Shown here piece by piece: positions 46,051 to 56,795 of a DNA stretch of 64,000 bases. The position numbers and the translations under genes were made by a program. Source of the stretch: JACCXG01 sp963750935 (lineage in GTDB: Bacteria > Acidobacteriota > Vicinamibacteria > Vicinamibacterales > 2-12-FULL-66-21); NCBI GenBank assembly GCA_963750935.1, contig CAVVSR010000014.1, positions 682,001 through 746,000 on the forward strand, written 5' to 3'. Under the pieces are notes generated by a model that was given only the letters and a program-made list of their open reading frames with translations, was not told where the DNA came from and made no database searches. Each line of letters starts with the position of its first letter. The first letter of the stretch is position 1.

Positions 46051-47022
46051 TCAGGCGCGCGGAGACTGGGTCAGCTTGGTGACCCAGAGCGGCGAATCCT
46101 TGCGCGGAAGGTCGCAGGACCGGCAGATGTCCGGTCCACCGCTCTCGAGGTGCTGTCGCCGCGCCAGCACATACGGCTCCGCGTTCCAGACTTCCTTGAT
46201 GGTGGAGGTGTTCAGGTCGCCCAGCACGTTGCGTCCGTCGAAGTCCGCGCAGCACAGGGAGACGCGGCCGTCCCACAACACCGTGAACGTCAGCCACGGC
46301 CGGTAGCACGGATAGTTGACGTCCGATTCCTGGTTCAGCGTGCCGGCCCAGTTGTGCAGGTCGGTGATGTGGATCTTGTCGGCGATCTTCTTCCAGTGCT
46401 CGATGAAGGCCTGCTCATCGACCGAATTGTTCTGCCGCACGAACGAGAGGATCAGCTTCGGCCGGCGCTTGCCCATCTCGGACCGCAGCCGTACCAGCCG
46501 CTCGATGTTGGCGATGACCTTGTCGTACTTGAGGCCGAGCCGGGTCGATTCGAACACTTCCTTGCCCGACGCGTCGACGCTGATGTTGATGGCGTCGAGG
46601 CCGGCTTCGATCATGCCGCGGGCGACCTGCTCGGTGATCAGCGATCCGTTGCTGATCATGCCGACTTCCTTGATGCCCTTCTGCTTGGCGTAGCGGACCT
46701 TCTCGACCAGACGGCGATCGACGAAGGGTTCGCCGTAGTTGTGCACCCGCACGTGCGTGATGCCGAGCTCGACGCACTCGTCGACGATCTTCTTGAACAG
46801 CTCGAAGCTCATCACCCCCTGCTTGCGGTGCATGTCGTCGCGGGGGCAGAACACGCACTTGGCGTTGCAGATGTTGGTGCTCTCGATCTGGACGATCTCC
46901 GGCATCACGGGAGAACGGTCCCGGCCGGTCGCGAGCATCAGCCGCCGAATGGGCTTGGCCTGGCTGCGCAGGGCCGCTTCGACGACGCGGCGTGCACGAG
47001 CCTTGACCTTGAGGGATGACAT
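46051..47022 (-). CDS. Radical SAM/SPASM-domain enzyme
   Basis: A 323-residue protein. QIESTNICNAKCVFCPRDDM contains the CxxxCxxC cluster, VHNYGEPFVDRRLVEKVRYA the GEP motif, AINISVDASGKEVFESTRLG a conserved strand. SPASM cysteines are in VLWDGRVSLCCADFDGRNVL and ICRSCDLP. It is distinct from the 39-40 kb SPASM enzyme. Its ATG abuts the epimerase stop (TAGATG), so the two form one transcript. This suggests a modification tied to nucleotide-sugar synthesis, but the substrate is unknown. Confidence 0.92.
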   Translation of the reverse strand: MSSLKVKARARRVVEAALRSQAKPIRRLMLATGRDRSPVMPEIVQIESTNICNAKCVFCPRDDMHRKQGVMSFELFKKIVDECVELGITHVRVHNYGEPFVDRRLVEKVRYAKQKGIKEVGMISNGSLITEQVARGMIEAGLDAINISVDASGKEVFESTRLGLKYDKVIANIERLVRLRSEMGKRRPKLILSFVRQNNSVDEQAFIEHWKKIADKIHITDLHNWAGTLNQESDVNYPCYRPWLTFTVLWDGRVSLCCADFDGRNVLGDLNTSTIKEVWNAEPYVLARRQHLESGGPDICRSCDLPRKDSPLWVTKLTQSPRA

Positions 47023-47985
47023 CTATTGCTGCCGAAAGTACTCGATTACCCGCGTGACGATCTCGTCGAGCTCGACCGTCGGCGCGTAGCCGGTGAGGGC
47101 GCTGATTTTGGAAATGTCAGGAACTCGGCGAGGCATGTCTTCGAAGCCAGCCTCGTAGGCCTGGTCGTAAGGGATCTTCACGATCGGCGAGTTGCTGCCG
47201 GTCAGCTCCTTGACCCGGGCCGCGAGCGCATTGATTGAGATTTCTGTGCCGTTGCCGATATTGAAGACCTGCCCGACTGCGGCAGGCTCGTTGATCAAGG
47301 CTACCATAGCGCGCACGACGTCGCCGACGTAGGTGAAGCTGCGGCTCTGGGCGCCGTCGCCGAAGACCGTGATGGGCTGGCCGGCGAGGGCCTGGCGAAC
47401 GAAGCTCGGCAGGACCATTCCGTACTGCCCCGTCTGCCTCGGGCCTACGGTATTGAACAGCCGGACGATGATCACGGGCAGCTTGCGTTCCTTCCAGTAC
47501 GCGAGCGCCAGGAACTCGTCGATCATCTTGCTGCAGGCGTAGGCCCAGCGATGCTTCGCGGTCGCGCCGAGCACCAGGTCGGCATCCTCCCGGAACGGCA
47601 CCTCGACACTCTTCCCGTAGACCTCCGACGTCGACGCGATCAGCACCAGCTTCTTCTTCTTGTTGGCGTGCTTGAGCACGACCTCGGTGCCGTGGACGTT
47701 GGTCTCGATGGTGTGCACCGGGGCTTCGACGATCAGCTTCACGCCGACCGCCGCGGCCAGGTGGACCACCGTGTCGCAGCGATCGATCATCTCCGCCAGC
47801 AGCGGCTCGTTGGTGACCGTGTCGATCGTGTAGTGGAAGCGCGGGTGGGACTTGAGGTGGCCGATGTTGTCGATCGAGCCCGTGGAGAGGTTGTCGAGCA
47901 CGAACACTTCGTCGCCGCGTTCGAGCAGCGCTTCGGCAAGGTGTGATCCGACGAACCCTGCACCGCCTGTAATGAGAACGCGCAC
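47023..47985 (-). CDS. NAD-dependent nucleotide-sugar epimerase/dehydratase
   Basis: A 320-residue extended short-chain dehydrogenase: NAD motif TGGAGFVGSHL at residues 6-16, SSerThr segment IASTSEVYG, and the catalytic YACSK (Tyr149, Lys153). RLFNTVGPRQTGQYGMVLPS and RSFTYVGDVVRAM are typical of GalE and UDP-glucuronate decarboxylase relatives. It interconverts an NDP-hexose for the polysaccharide locus. Exact chemistry is not decidable. It is co-transcribed with the radical SAM gene. Confidence 0.92.
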   Translation of the reverse strand: MRVLITGGAGFVGSHLAEALLERGDEVFVLDNLSTGSIDNIGHLKSHPRFHYTIDTVTNEPLLAEMIDRCDTVVHLAAAVGVKLIVEAPVHTIETNVHGTEVVLKHANKKKKLVLIASTSEVYGKSVEVPFREDADLVLGATAKHRWAYACSKMIDEFLALAYWKERKLPVIIVRLFNTVGPRQTGQYGMVLPSFVRQALAGQPITVFGDGAQSRSFTYVGDVVRAMVALINEPAAVGQVFNIGNGTEISINALAARVKELTGSNSPIVKIPYDQAYEAGFEDMPRRVPDISKISALTGYAPTVELDEIVTRVIEYFRQQ

Positions 47986-48006
47986 CTGTGTGTCTCTTTC
48001 TCCGGC

Positions 48007-49840
48007 CTACGGTTTCGGCCCGATCAGGCCGAGGACGAGTGATGCCTGCGTATCCGCGGCGCGTCCGGTGGGCAACATGCCCGATGCCGCGGCCACCTTC
48101 GCAGACGTGCTGCAGAACTGCTGACGGAACACATCATCATACAGGAGCCGCTGCAGCGCCGGCCCGATTTCGCCGGCCGCCGCCGCCCCCGCGATCGCCC
48201 CGGCCTCCACGAACGGCGTGAGGTTGTTGGGGAGGCCGATGCTCAGCGCGGGGATGCCCAGCGACATCGCGTCCAGCGCGACGGTCGAGTTGACGGTCAC
48301 CACCGCCTGGGCCGCGCGCAGCAGCGGCGCCAGCGGCGCCGACGCCGGCAGGACGCGCACGTTCTCCCGTCCCTGCGCGAGCGCCTCGTACGGCTCGGGC
48401 GTTTCCGCGGGGTGCGTCTTGATCGCCAGCTGCGCGGCCGGGATCGACGCCATCGCGTCGAGCAGTCCCGGCAGCACCGATCGCGCCTCGGTGAACTTGG
48501 TGACCAGGACCACCAGCGCGCGGCCGTCGGCGCCGGCGGCGGTTCGCGCCGCTCCGATGTCGGCGTCGGTGAGGGTGTGAAAGGCGGCGGCCAGCAGATC
48601 GAGCTTGGGACTGCCGGTCACGGCCAGCGCTTCGCGCGGAAACCGGCCCGCCCGGGTCAGGTGCTCGGCCGCATATTCGTCGAACAGCAAGGTCAGCGCT
48701 GGACGGGGAAACCCGCGATCGGGCGAGGTTCCGCCGAGGGGCTGCATCTCGTCGGGTTCGTGCAGGTAGTTCAGCCAGTGCCGGTAGATGAACCCGTGCT
48801 GCAGGCCGGCGAGCGGGATGCGGCGCCGCCGCGCTTCGAGCGCGAGCGCGCGGCCCCATCCTCCGGCTTCCGCGTAGGTCACGGCTGCCGCCGGTTGCAG
48901 CGCATCGAGGGCGGCGCCCGCTTCGTCCATCGCCCGCGCCGACCACGGAAACTGCAGCAGCGCGATCCCGGCAAGCGCGGGCTCGATGATCGGCCAGCAA
49001 TCGCAGCCTCGAATCACCGCGGCATTTCGCAGATCCGGGCTCGCGCTCATCGCCCGGCGCATCGCGTGTCGCGCCGCCCAGATGCCGGACGAACCGGCGA
49101 GCGCCGCACGCGGGACCAGCTGCTCGATCGGCCGGACGACGTCCGCGGTCGGGCCCCCCCGCCGCCACCAGCGCCTGGCCCTGAAGTTCCGCGTCGGCCC
49201 GACGCCGACGTAGGCGATCGCGTCGGCCGGGAGCTGCTGCTCTAGCGCGTGGAGAACCGGCCCGATGTAGGACTCGGCGCTGCCGTCCTCGCCGCCGCCG
49301 CGCCAGAACGCGCGGTGGACGAACGCGGCGAGACTGGTCTTCGCTGCCGCGGGCTGCCGTCCGGGCCGATCGGGTGAGGCGACGGCAGCGAGCATCAGTC
49401 CGGGTACTGCGCGCGTCCATGCGCAGCAGCCGGAGCGGCGACGTCGTCGGGGCCGCAGGTCCCTCGTAGGGAATGTGGCGCGCGCGACCGAGCTGCGCCA
49501 CGACCAGTCGTGCGATCTCGTCGCCGCTGTCGAGGCGGATGCTGCGAGGGTGCTCGCGATCGAGGAGCGCCGTCACGGCATTGATGGTGCGGAACAGCGC
49601 GAGTACGCCGCGATCCTTGTGGAGATACAGCTCGGCGAACCACCACAGGCTGTCGTCCCGATAGGTGAAGCGCTCGCGGAAGGAGCGCCCGTCGACGCGC
49701 GCGTGCCTGAGCGCCTTGATCCACGCATTCGCCTGGACCGCCGCATCCTCCTCGGCGTCGGCGTCGAGGTACGAGCCGAGCGATACCTGTCGGTACCCGG
49801 CGGACGTCTCGATCGACAGGACGGCATCCACGGCGATCAC
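48007..49840 (-). CDS. Capsule-type GT-B-like glycosyltransferase, frameshifted
   Basis: A GTG start at 49840 overlaps the GT9 stop as GTGA. The first about 145 residues (RDDSLWWFAELYLHKDRGVL) read in one frame, and the rest in the next. Removing one base near 49408-49412 joins LRLLRMDA to VPGLMLAAVASPDRPG. The restored protein has about 610 residues. The C-terminal part has LAGLQHGFIYRHWLNYLHEP, ALAVTGSPKLDLL and TVNSTVALDAMSLGIPALSI, which resemble the nucleotide-sugar sites of capsule/CDP-glycerol type GT-B enzymes. The exact family is uncertain. Confidence 0.7.
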
Positions 49841-51030
49841 CCGCGCGACGAGCCAGCTGGTGCGCGCACGTGCTGGCCGCGTTCGAACGTCCGTTCGACT
49901 GCCTGGTAGACCATCTCGACGTCGATGCCGGTCAGGCAGTCCGGAATGTGGCCGACACACCGCTCCGGCGGCAGCCGGATGCGGTTGCACGGACTGCAGG
50001 GCAGATCGATGCGCACGATCTGGTGCACGGGATCGGACGGCGCGTATCGTGCCGGGTCCGACGGGCCGAACACGGCGACGACCGGCGTGCCGACCGCGGC
50101 CGCGAGGTGCATCGGTCCGGTGTCCCCGGTGATGAATACCTCGAGCTGCTCGAGCACCGCGGCCAGCGTCGGCAGCTCGATCGCGCCGGCGAGATCGACG
50201 ACGCTCTGACCCGCAAGCGCTCGCACGATCGGCTCGACCAGCCGGCGATCCTCAGAGGTCCCGGTCAGCACGATCGTGGCGCCGTGCGCGTGGGCCAGCC
50301 GTACCGCCAGCTCGCGAAAGCGCTCGGGATCCCACTGCTTGATCGGCCGGCCGCCGCTCACGTGCAGGCCAACCAGCGGCTCGCGCCGGCCCGCGAGCAG
50401 CTCGCGCGCCCGCCGCCGATCGTCGGCAGTCAGCAGCAGTCGCGCCGCGTCGGTTCGAGGGGGTACGTCAAGGACGGCCGCGACGAGCCGTTGCGCGTTG
50501 GCGACGGTGTGCGCGGCTGGCGCATACGGCAGCGCGATGTCGAGCAGTGCGCCGCCGCCTCCCGTCGAGAAGCCCGCGGTCCGGGAGGCGCGGCTCGCCG
50601 CCAGCAGGAGGTTGCTGCGGATGTCCGGCTCGAAATTGATCGCGAGGTCGTAGTGGCGGCCGCGCCACGCGGCAGCGCGCTGGAGCATTGCCGTGAGGGT
50701 CAGCCCCTCCGTCTCCCTCGCGAGCCACCGCGCGTCCACCGTGTCGACCCGGGTAATGCCGCGGATGCGACGCGCCAGTTCGAGGTTCCAACTGCCCACG
50801 ACGAGGTCGATCTCGGCATCCGGTGCGGCGGCGCGAACGTCGTGGATCGCCTCGAGCGACATCAACAGATCGCCGATCCGCTCCAGCCGCAGCAGCAGGA
50901 TGCGACGTGGCGGCGCCGCCGCCGGGCGGCGCATCAGCCTCACCGCGGGGGACGCCACGCGCAGCGCGAGATCGGCGACGCCGACCAGGCGCCGGTCGCG
51001 CCTGTCGTAGATCTGGAGATGCTCGAACAT
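49837..51030 (-). CDS. GT9 heptosyltransferase-family glycosyltransferase
   Basis: A 397-residue transferase: RRILLLRLERIGDLLMSLEA opens the N-terminal domain, GLHVSGGRPIKQWDPERFRE the C-terminal one, and VFITGDTGPMHLAAAVGTPV with VAVFGPSDPARYAP is the ADP-heptose-type donor site. The CSPCNRIRLPPERCVGHIPDC segment seen in some members is present. The ATG at 51030 precedes the family N-terminus; the longer frame is Arg-rich. It may add heptose or another sugar to a lipid-linked core. Confidence 0.92.
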   Translation of the reverse strand: MFEHLQIYDRRDRRLVGVADLALRVASPAVRLMRRPAAAPPRRILLLRLERIGDLLMSLEAIHDVRAAAPDAEIDLVVGSWNLELARRIRGITRVDTVDARWLARETEGLTLTAMLQRAAAWRGRHYDLAINFEPDIRSNLLLAASRASRTAGFSTGGGGALLDIALPYAPAAHTVANAQRLVAAVLDVPPRTDAARLLLTADDRRRARELLAGRREPLVGLHVSGGRPIKQWDPERFRELAVRLAHAHGATIVLTGTSEDRRLVEPIVRALAGQSVVDLAGAIELPTLAAVLEQLEVFITGDTGPMHLAAAVGTPVVAVFGPSDPARYAPSDPVHQIVRIDLPCSPCNRIRLPPERCVGHIPDCLTGIDVEMVYQAVERTFERGQHVRAPAGSSRG

Positions 51031-51047
51031 GCGCCGCGTCCTGCGGG

Positions 51048-53548
51048 CTATCTTACCTGCACCCGATCGACCATGACGCCGAGGTCGCGGCCGTCCGGCG
51101 ATCCGATGACGCGCTGCGGATTCCACACCGGCGTCACCAGGCGGAGGCGGACCAGGTCGTTGGTCCGCGCCGCCCGCGCGGCGAGGTCCGGCGGGATGGC
51201 GAGGTGGTACGGGCGGAACCCGTCGCCCACGTCGATCGTGCCGAGCAACTGGTCGTCGAGGAACACACTTACGGTTGCGGCATCCGCCGCGGCCGGACGT
51301 CCTCCCGAGCTCATCTCCAGGATCACCTCGCGCGCTCCCTCAGGCAGCGAAGGGACGGAGACGAACGACTGCCGCTGAGTCCACCGCATGGTGCGGCCGT
51401 CCGCCATTTCCTTCGCATGGAAGCGGACGACGTGCAGGTCGTCGCGGATGCCGACGTCGAGATCGAACCAGATTCCTGGCGCCGGTGCCGCCGCCGGCAG
51501 CAGCTCGTACAGCCCGAAGTCGAACTCCTTCATGCGCACGCCGCGCGGCAGCCCGGTGACCGAGACTTCGTACTCAGGGACCTGGAACCGCTGGCTGGCG
51601 ACGCTCCTCGCGCTCCATCGCGACGACAGCAGCTCGGTGCCGCCGCCGCCGAGGAACAACACGCGGCCGTAGCGGCCGCGCGCCCACTCGAGGAACGGCG
51701 CGAACGCGTCGCGATCGGGGCGCGGCGACGACAGCACGAGGACGTTCCGCGCGTAGATGTACGCCAGCGGCAGCGCCATCACGTGCGCGTCGGACCCGGC
51801 GTCGCGCGACTCGACGAGCAGCAGTTCGCCGTCGCCGACTTGACCGGCCAGCTGCTCGAGCTGCGGAATGATGCCGGCGTACTCGACATGCTCGACCAGC
51901 GGCCGGGCGGCGCGGGCGTAGTGGCTCGCCAGCAGCCCGACGAAGACGACGCCGATCGCCGTGCTCAGCCAACGGCGGGCGCCCGTTCGCTGCAGTCCCC
52001 ATCCCGCGGCAGTGCACGCGAAGATCAGTACGCCCGGCAGGATCACGGCCAGGAACCGTCGCGACATCCAGAAATGCTCGGGGACGATGCGGATTTTGTA
52101 GAAGAGGAAGAACGAGAAGACGGCAACGGTGGTGAATACTTCCGGCGCGCGCCAGAACGTCTGCCGCGCCGCGGTGACGTACCCGATCGCGGCGGCCATG
52201 ACCGCCGGGAGCGTGGCATACAGCGTCGTGAACGTGCGCAGCGACTCGGCGTCGTGGATCGCGAGCTTGCCGGCCTGGCGCCGGAAGAACAGCCCGTAGA
52301 TCGTCCCCAGCACGACCGCTGCGCTCAGCAGGACCGGTGCGAAAGCGACTGCGCGGCGGACGTGCGCCGGCCCAGCGCCTGGCGGCGGCAAGCGCCACCA
52401 GCGCGCCGACGACAGCTGCGGCAATCGCCAGGTAGTGCCAGGTGCTCAGGCCGTAGAGATAGACGATCGGTCGATCGATGTAGGCGCGGAGAGGGCCGAG
52501 ATAGTAGGGGATGGCGGCGAGCGCCGCGGCGCCCGCGGTGACGGCGAGCGACGCCGGAATCCGTCCGCCGTTGCAGCACGATCAGCACGAGCCCGGCCGC
52601 GACGCCGGCGATCGCGAGCACCGCGTCGAACCGCAGGAACAGCAGCAGCCCGAGCATCAGCCCGGCGACCGGTGCGAAGAAGGCGTCCTCGTCCGCATGC
52701 GCGCGCACCGAGGCCAGCAGCCCGGCGAACACCAGCGTCTGCATCACCATCTCGGCATTCGGGTATCGCGCGAACCACACCTCGATCACGTGCAGGGACA
52801 GCAGCGCGGCGGCGGCGAAGGCGGCTGGAGTGCCGACGGCGCGCCGCGCCAGGAAATACACGGCGAGCAGTCCGAGCACCGCCCAGACGCTCACCGCTTC
52901 GCGCGCGCCGCTCAAGCCTCGGATGCCGTAGCCGATCGCGATCGAGGCGGGAAAGAGGTGCGGGAACTGACCCACGACCGCGCCGGTCTGTGGATTCGTG
53001 ATGAAGAATCCCATGAAGCGAATGCCGTAGTAGTCGCTGCGCTCGTGCGATGGGAAGAAGAGATCGCGTGCGAACGGCGGCACCGACGCCACCACCGGGT
53101 CGTGGTAGACCAGCGTGCCGCGCTGGGCGATCTGGATGCCTTCGGCAACGTAGACGCCCGGGTCCTTCCCCCCGATCACGTACTCCGACGGCGGAAAGAA
53201 GCGCCAGCACCCGAGGCCGATCAGCGCGATCGCCAGCAGCACGCCGGCGCCGGGCTTCGGCGCGGTCGGCCCGAGCTTCAGATCGAATCGCGCGAGTGCG
53301 GCCAGGCCGGCGGCAATCAGGACGTCGGCGACAATGAGGCGCTCGACGCTGTAGCGATGGATGTAGGCCAGCCCCATCACCACCGCGAGCGACGTCGCGA
53401 GGCTGAGGAGCACGGCCCAGAACACCCGCTCTTCGGCGGGAATCGCGGCGCGCACCTCGCGCCGCGCGTACGGCAGGCGAAACAGGATCGCGCCGGGCAG
53501 CCAGCCGATTACGACGAGTTCGAGCAACGTCATCGCAGACATCGGCAA
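51048..53548 (-). CDS. ArnT/GT39-like membrane glycosyltransferase with two frameshifts
   Basis: The frame from ATG 53548 (possible start also 53533) gives ten membrane helices including YVIGGKDPGVYVAEGIQIAQ, then shifts by +1 near 52558-52563 to IPASLAVTAGAAALAAIPYY with PLRAYIDRPIVYLYGLS. It shifts again by +1 near 52350-52356 to VRRAVAFAPVLLSAAVVLGT. It ends in a soluble domain with LEMSSGG and VWNPQRVIGSPDGRD at 51048. The joined protein is about 833 residues, a GT-C transferase with an unknown C-terminal beta domain. Two shifts suggest sequence error or a decayed gene. Confidence 0.72.
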
Positions 53549-53619
53549 TCGAGCCCGGGCTCAGGCGGAGGAGGCGGCATGCGCCGCAGACTGTCTCGGC
53601 GCGCCCGCGCCTGCGGTCG

Positions 53620-54726
53620 TCACCGGCCAGGCGCCGTACGGACCGCGGCCACGACGGCATCGACGGCGTCGTCCGCGAGTGACGGGTAGAGCGGCAGCGA
53701 CACGACTTCCTGCGTCACCCGGTCGGCGACCGGGCATGCCGCGGGTGCGCAGCTGGCCAGCGCCTGCTGTCGTGGAATCGGAATCGGGTAGTGCACCAGC
53801 GTCTCGACGCCGTGGCTGCGCAGGTGGGCCTGCAGCGCGTCGCGCGACGCGCTGCGCACCGGAAACAGGTGATAGACGTGGCCGGCGTCGCGCTCCGGCG
53901 GCACCACGACCGCGGTCGCGTCCCGAAGCCCCTCGCGATACCGGCGCGCCAGCGCCCGCCGCCTGGCGGTCCACTCCGGCAGGAACGTCAGCCGCGCCCG
54001 CAGGATCGCCGCCTGCATCTCGTCGAGGCGCGAGTTCACGCCGAACTCGGCGTGGTGATACCGATCGGTCTGGCCGCCGTTCCGCAGACGCCTGGCGCGG
54101 GCGACGAGATCGTTGTCGCTGGTGGTCAGCGCTCCGCCGTCCCCCAGCGCGCCGAGATTCTTGGTCGGGTAGAAGCTGTACGCCGCGGCAGCGCCGAAGC
54201 TGCCCACCGGCTGCCCGCCGCACGTGGCCAGATGCGCCTGGCAGCAGTCCTCGACGATCCCCAGGTTGTGCCGGCTCGCGACGTCGACGATCGCCGGCAT
54301 GTCTGCGGCCTGGCCGTACAGGTGCACGGGCATGATCGCGGCCGTCCGCGAGGTCACGGCCGCGGCAATCGCCGCGGGGTCGATGGTCAGGCGGTCAGGG
54401 TCGATGTCCGCGAACACCGGCGTGGCGCCGGCCATCATGATCGCGAGCGCGCTATACGCGGCTGACAGCGGCGACGTGATCACTTCGTCGCCGGGCCCGA
54501 TGCCCATCCCGCGCAGCGCAATGTGCAGCGCGTCGGTGCCGGTACCGACGCCGACGGCATGCGTCGATCCGCACGCCGCCGCGTACTCGCGCTCGAACGC
54601 CTCGAGCTCGGGGCCGAGCACGAACCAGCCGCGATCGACGACGCGTGCAATCGCGGCGTCTACGTCGGCGCCGTCGACACCTGGCGTGAGCTTCAGGAAG
54701 GGAATCAACGACGTCGGTTCAACCAC
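53620..54726 (-). CDS. DegT/DnrJ/EryC1/StrS sugar aminotransferase
   Basis: A 368-residue PLP enzyme: GTGTDALHIALRGMGIGPGD binds phosphate, EDCCQAHLA carries Asp160 and Gln163, and Lys189 in SFYPTKNLGALGDGGAL forms the PLP aldimine. NSRLDEMQAAILRARLTFLP is a conserved helix. It converts an NDP-keto-sugar to an amino sugar, which the GNAT enzyme of this locus could then acylate. It overlaps the downstream GT2 by eight bases. Confidence 0.95.
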   Translation of the reverse strand: MVEPTSLIPFLKLTPGVDGADVDAAIARVVDRGWFVLGPELEAFEREYAAACGSTHAVGVGTGTDALHIALRGMGIGPGDEVITSPLSAAYSALAIMMAGATPVFADIDPDRLTIDPAAIAAAVTSRTAAIMPVHLYGQAADMPAIVDVASRHNLGIVEDCCQAHLATCGGQPVGSFGAAAAYSFYPTKNLGALGDGGALTTSDNDLVARARRLRNGGQTDRYHHAEFGVNSRLDEMQAAILRARLTFLPEWTARRRALARRYREGLRDATAVVVPPERDAGHVYHLFPVRSASRDALQAHLRSHGVETLVHYPIPIPRQQALASCAPAACPVADRVTQEVVSLPLYPSLADDAVDAVVAAVRTAPGR

Positions 54727-55510
54727 GGTCCCCGGACCGGGGTGGGACGGTGGCGGCGGCGGGCTCGGCCGCCGCTCGCTGCTGCCTGCGGTGCTCGCCG
54801 CGAACCACCAGCGCGACCCAGAGCTTCATCACGTCGATGCCGGTCGTGAACAGGCGGCGGAAGTTGAAGAACTGCGAGCGCCCGTAGGCGCGATGGTAGT
54901 GATGCACCGGGACTTCAGAGATGCGAAACCCGGCATCCTGAATCTTCTTCATCATCTCGAGGCAGATGACGCCGCTGTTCTTCTCGAGCAGCACGCGATC
55001 GAAGATGGCGCGACGCATCAGCCGGAAGTCGCAGTCGACGTCGCGCACCTTCAGGCCGAACAGCAGCTTGACGGTGTGGTGATAGATGCGGCCGATCAGG
55101 ATGCGGTGCAGGGGATCGGACCGGCTGATCTTGTAGCCGTTCACCAGATCGACGTCGTCGGTGAACGCTGCCCAAAGCGCCTCCATCTCCGACGGGTCGT
55201 ATTGCGCGTCGCCATCGGTATAGAAAACGAGGTCGCGCGTCGCCGCCGCGAAGCCGCTCCGGAGCGCGCCGCCGTAGCCGCGGTTCTTCTCGTGGTGGAC
55301 CACGCGGACCTGCGGATACGTCCGGGCGAGTTCGTCCGCGATCTCCGCGGTCGCGTCGGCGCTGCCGTCGTTGACGATGATGACTTCGAAGTCCGGCGTG
55401 AGGCGTTGCGCCGTCTTCAGCGACGTGATGACGAGGCTCGCGATTGTCCCGCTGTCGTTATAGGCGGGGAAGAAGACACTGAGCCCCAGGTGGCGCGTGG
55501 ACTTTGGCAT
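54719..55510 (-). CDS. GT2 family glycosyltransferase
   Basis: A 263-residue GT2: LSVFFPAYNDSGTIASLVIT, VIIVNDGSADATAEIADELA, DGDAQYDPSEMEALWAAF (DxD). VRDVDCDFRLMRRAIFDRVL is typical of polyprenyl-phosphate-directed enzymes. The C-terminus is basic and disordered. The ATG at 55510 starts just before the fold. It lies 17 bases after the GT4 gene stop and overlaps the aminotransferase gene at its end. Confidence 0.92.
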   Translation of the reverse strand: MPKSTRHLGLSVFFPAYNDSGTIASLVITSLKTAQRLTPDFEVIIVNDGSADATAEIADELARTYPQVRVVHHEKNRGYGGALRSGFAAATRDLVFYTDGDAQYDPSEMEALWAAFTDDVDLVNGYKISRSDPLHRILIGRIYHHTVKLLFGLKVRDVDCDFRLMRRAIFDRVLLEKNSGVICLEMMKKIQDAGFRISEVPVHHYHRAYGRSQFFNFRRLFTTGIDVMKLWVALVVRGEHRRQQRAAAEPAAATVPPRSGDRG

Positions 55511-55527
55511 CGAACAGCCCGTAAATG

Positions 55528-56773
55528 TTAGCGGCCGCGTGACTTGAAGACAAGCGCGCGTTCGTACGCAGCCTCGAACTGGCTCGCGGTCCGTTCCCAG
55601 CCGAATCGGGCGGCCGCGGCCTCGCGCGCAGCTGAGCCGATGGCGTTCCGCAGGGCCGGGTCGTGGATGAGGCGTCCCACCGCGGCGGCCAGCGCAGCCG
55701 GGTCCCGTTCGGGCACGACCAGCGCGGTTTCTCCGTCGGTGACGACGGCGCCGATGCCTCCGGCCAGCGTCGTCACCAGCGGTGTCCCGGACGCGAGCGA
55801 TTCCATCACCACGTTGGGCAGCCCGTCCACGTTCCCGGCGTCGTCGCGGACCGACGGCACGACCACGATGTCGGCGGCGGCGAGGTAGTGCGCGACGTCG
55901 TCCTGCGAGATCGCACCCAGGAAGCGCACGGAGGCCGAGGCGCCGCTGCGCTCGGCGCGGGCCCGGAGCTCCGCCATCCAGGTCGCCGGCGCCGCCGATG
56001 GCGAGGACCGCCGGCCGCGTCGCGGTGATCGCCGGCATCGCGTCGATCAGGTACTCGAAGCCCTTCTTCTTCACCAGCCGCCCGACCGTGAAGATGAGCG
56101 GCGTCTCAGGCTGCAGGCCGAGGCGAGCGCGCCATTCGGCGCGTGAGATCGGATCCGGCTTGAAGCGGCGGACGTCGACGCCGTACGGCACGACGTCCAC
56201 CCGATCGGGGTGGGCGCCGATCGCAATGGCCCGCCGCGCCAGGTCATCGCTGCATGCGGTGACGGCTCCGGCCCGCGCAAAGGCCGCCCGCGCCGCCGCG
56301 CGAGCCGGCGCCGACGTTTCCGCGACGTAGACGTCGGTGCCGTGAAGGCTGATGACCAGCGGCAGCCCCGGTGTCGCGAGCGCCGCCGTGACGCCGCCGG
56401 GAATCAGCCAATGCCCGTTCATGATCGTGGCGCGATGACGCCTGGCGACGCGCCTCGCGGCCCGCCAGCCCTGGGCGAGCGCGAGCGGCGCCACGGCATA
56501 CGCGGCGCCGCGCAGGGAGACGTCCGCGCGCATCGCCGCGGCGTAGCCGAAGATGTTGAGACTGGGGACCGGGGCGTACTTGTAGAAGTGGAAGGTGACG
56601 CCGTCTTCGTGCTCGCCGCGCTGGAGCAGCGGGTGCCACGGGGCGACGATGTGGACGTCGTGTCCGCGCGCCGCGACGCCCTTGGCGATCGGCTCCATGA
56701 ACGTGCCGACGCTGTCCCCGGGAAACCGCGGATATGACGTCGTCAGCATCACGACGACGTGGCGAGTGCTCAC
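55528..56773 (-). CDS. GT4 family glycosyltransferase, frameshifted
   Basis: VVVMLTTSYPRFPGDSVGTF and LVISLHGTDVYVAETSAPAR form the acceptor domain, PLIFTVGRLVKKKGFEYLID the donor domain. After AIGGAGDLD the frame breaks. Removing one G at about 55974-55977 continues as AELRARAERSGASASVRFLG through GLPNVVMESLASGTPLVTTL (donor EX7E region) to TAA 55528. The restored protein is about 414 residues. It belongs with the PimA/WecA-like mannosyl/glucosyl GT4 enzymes. The frame error is probably technical. Confidence 0.88.
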
Positions 56774-56795
56774 CAGTGACGGTCCTCGGCTGCGG

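Noticed and set aside
53551..53562. 12-bp palindrome GAGCCCGGGCTC
   Set aside because: Short GC palindromes are expected by chance at this composition.
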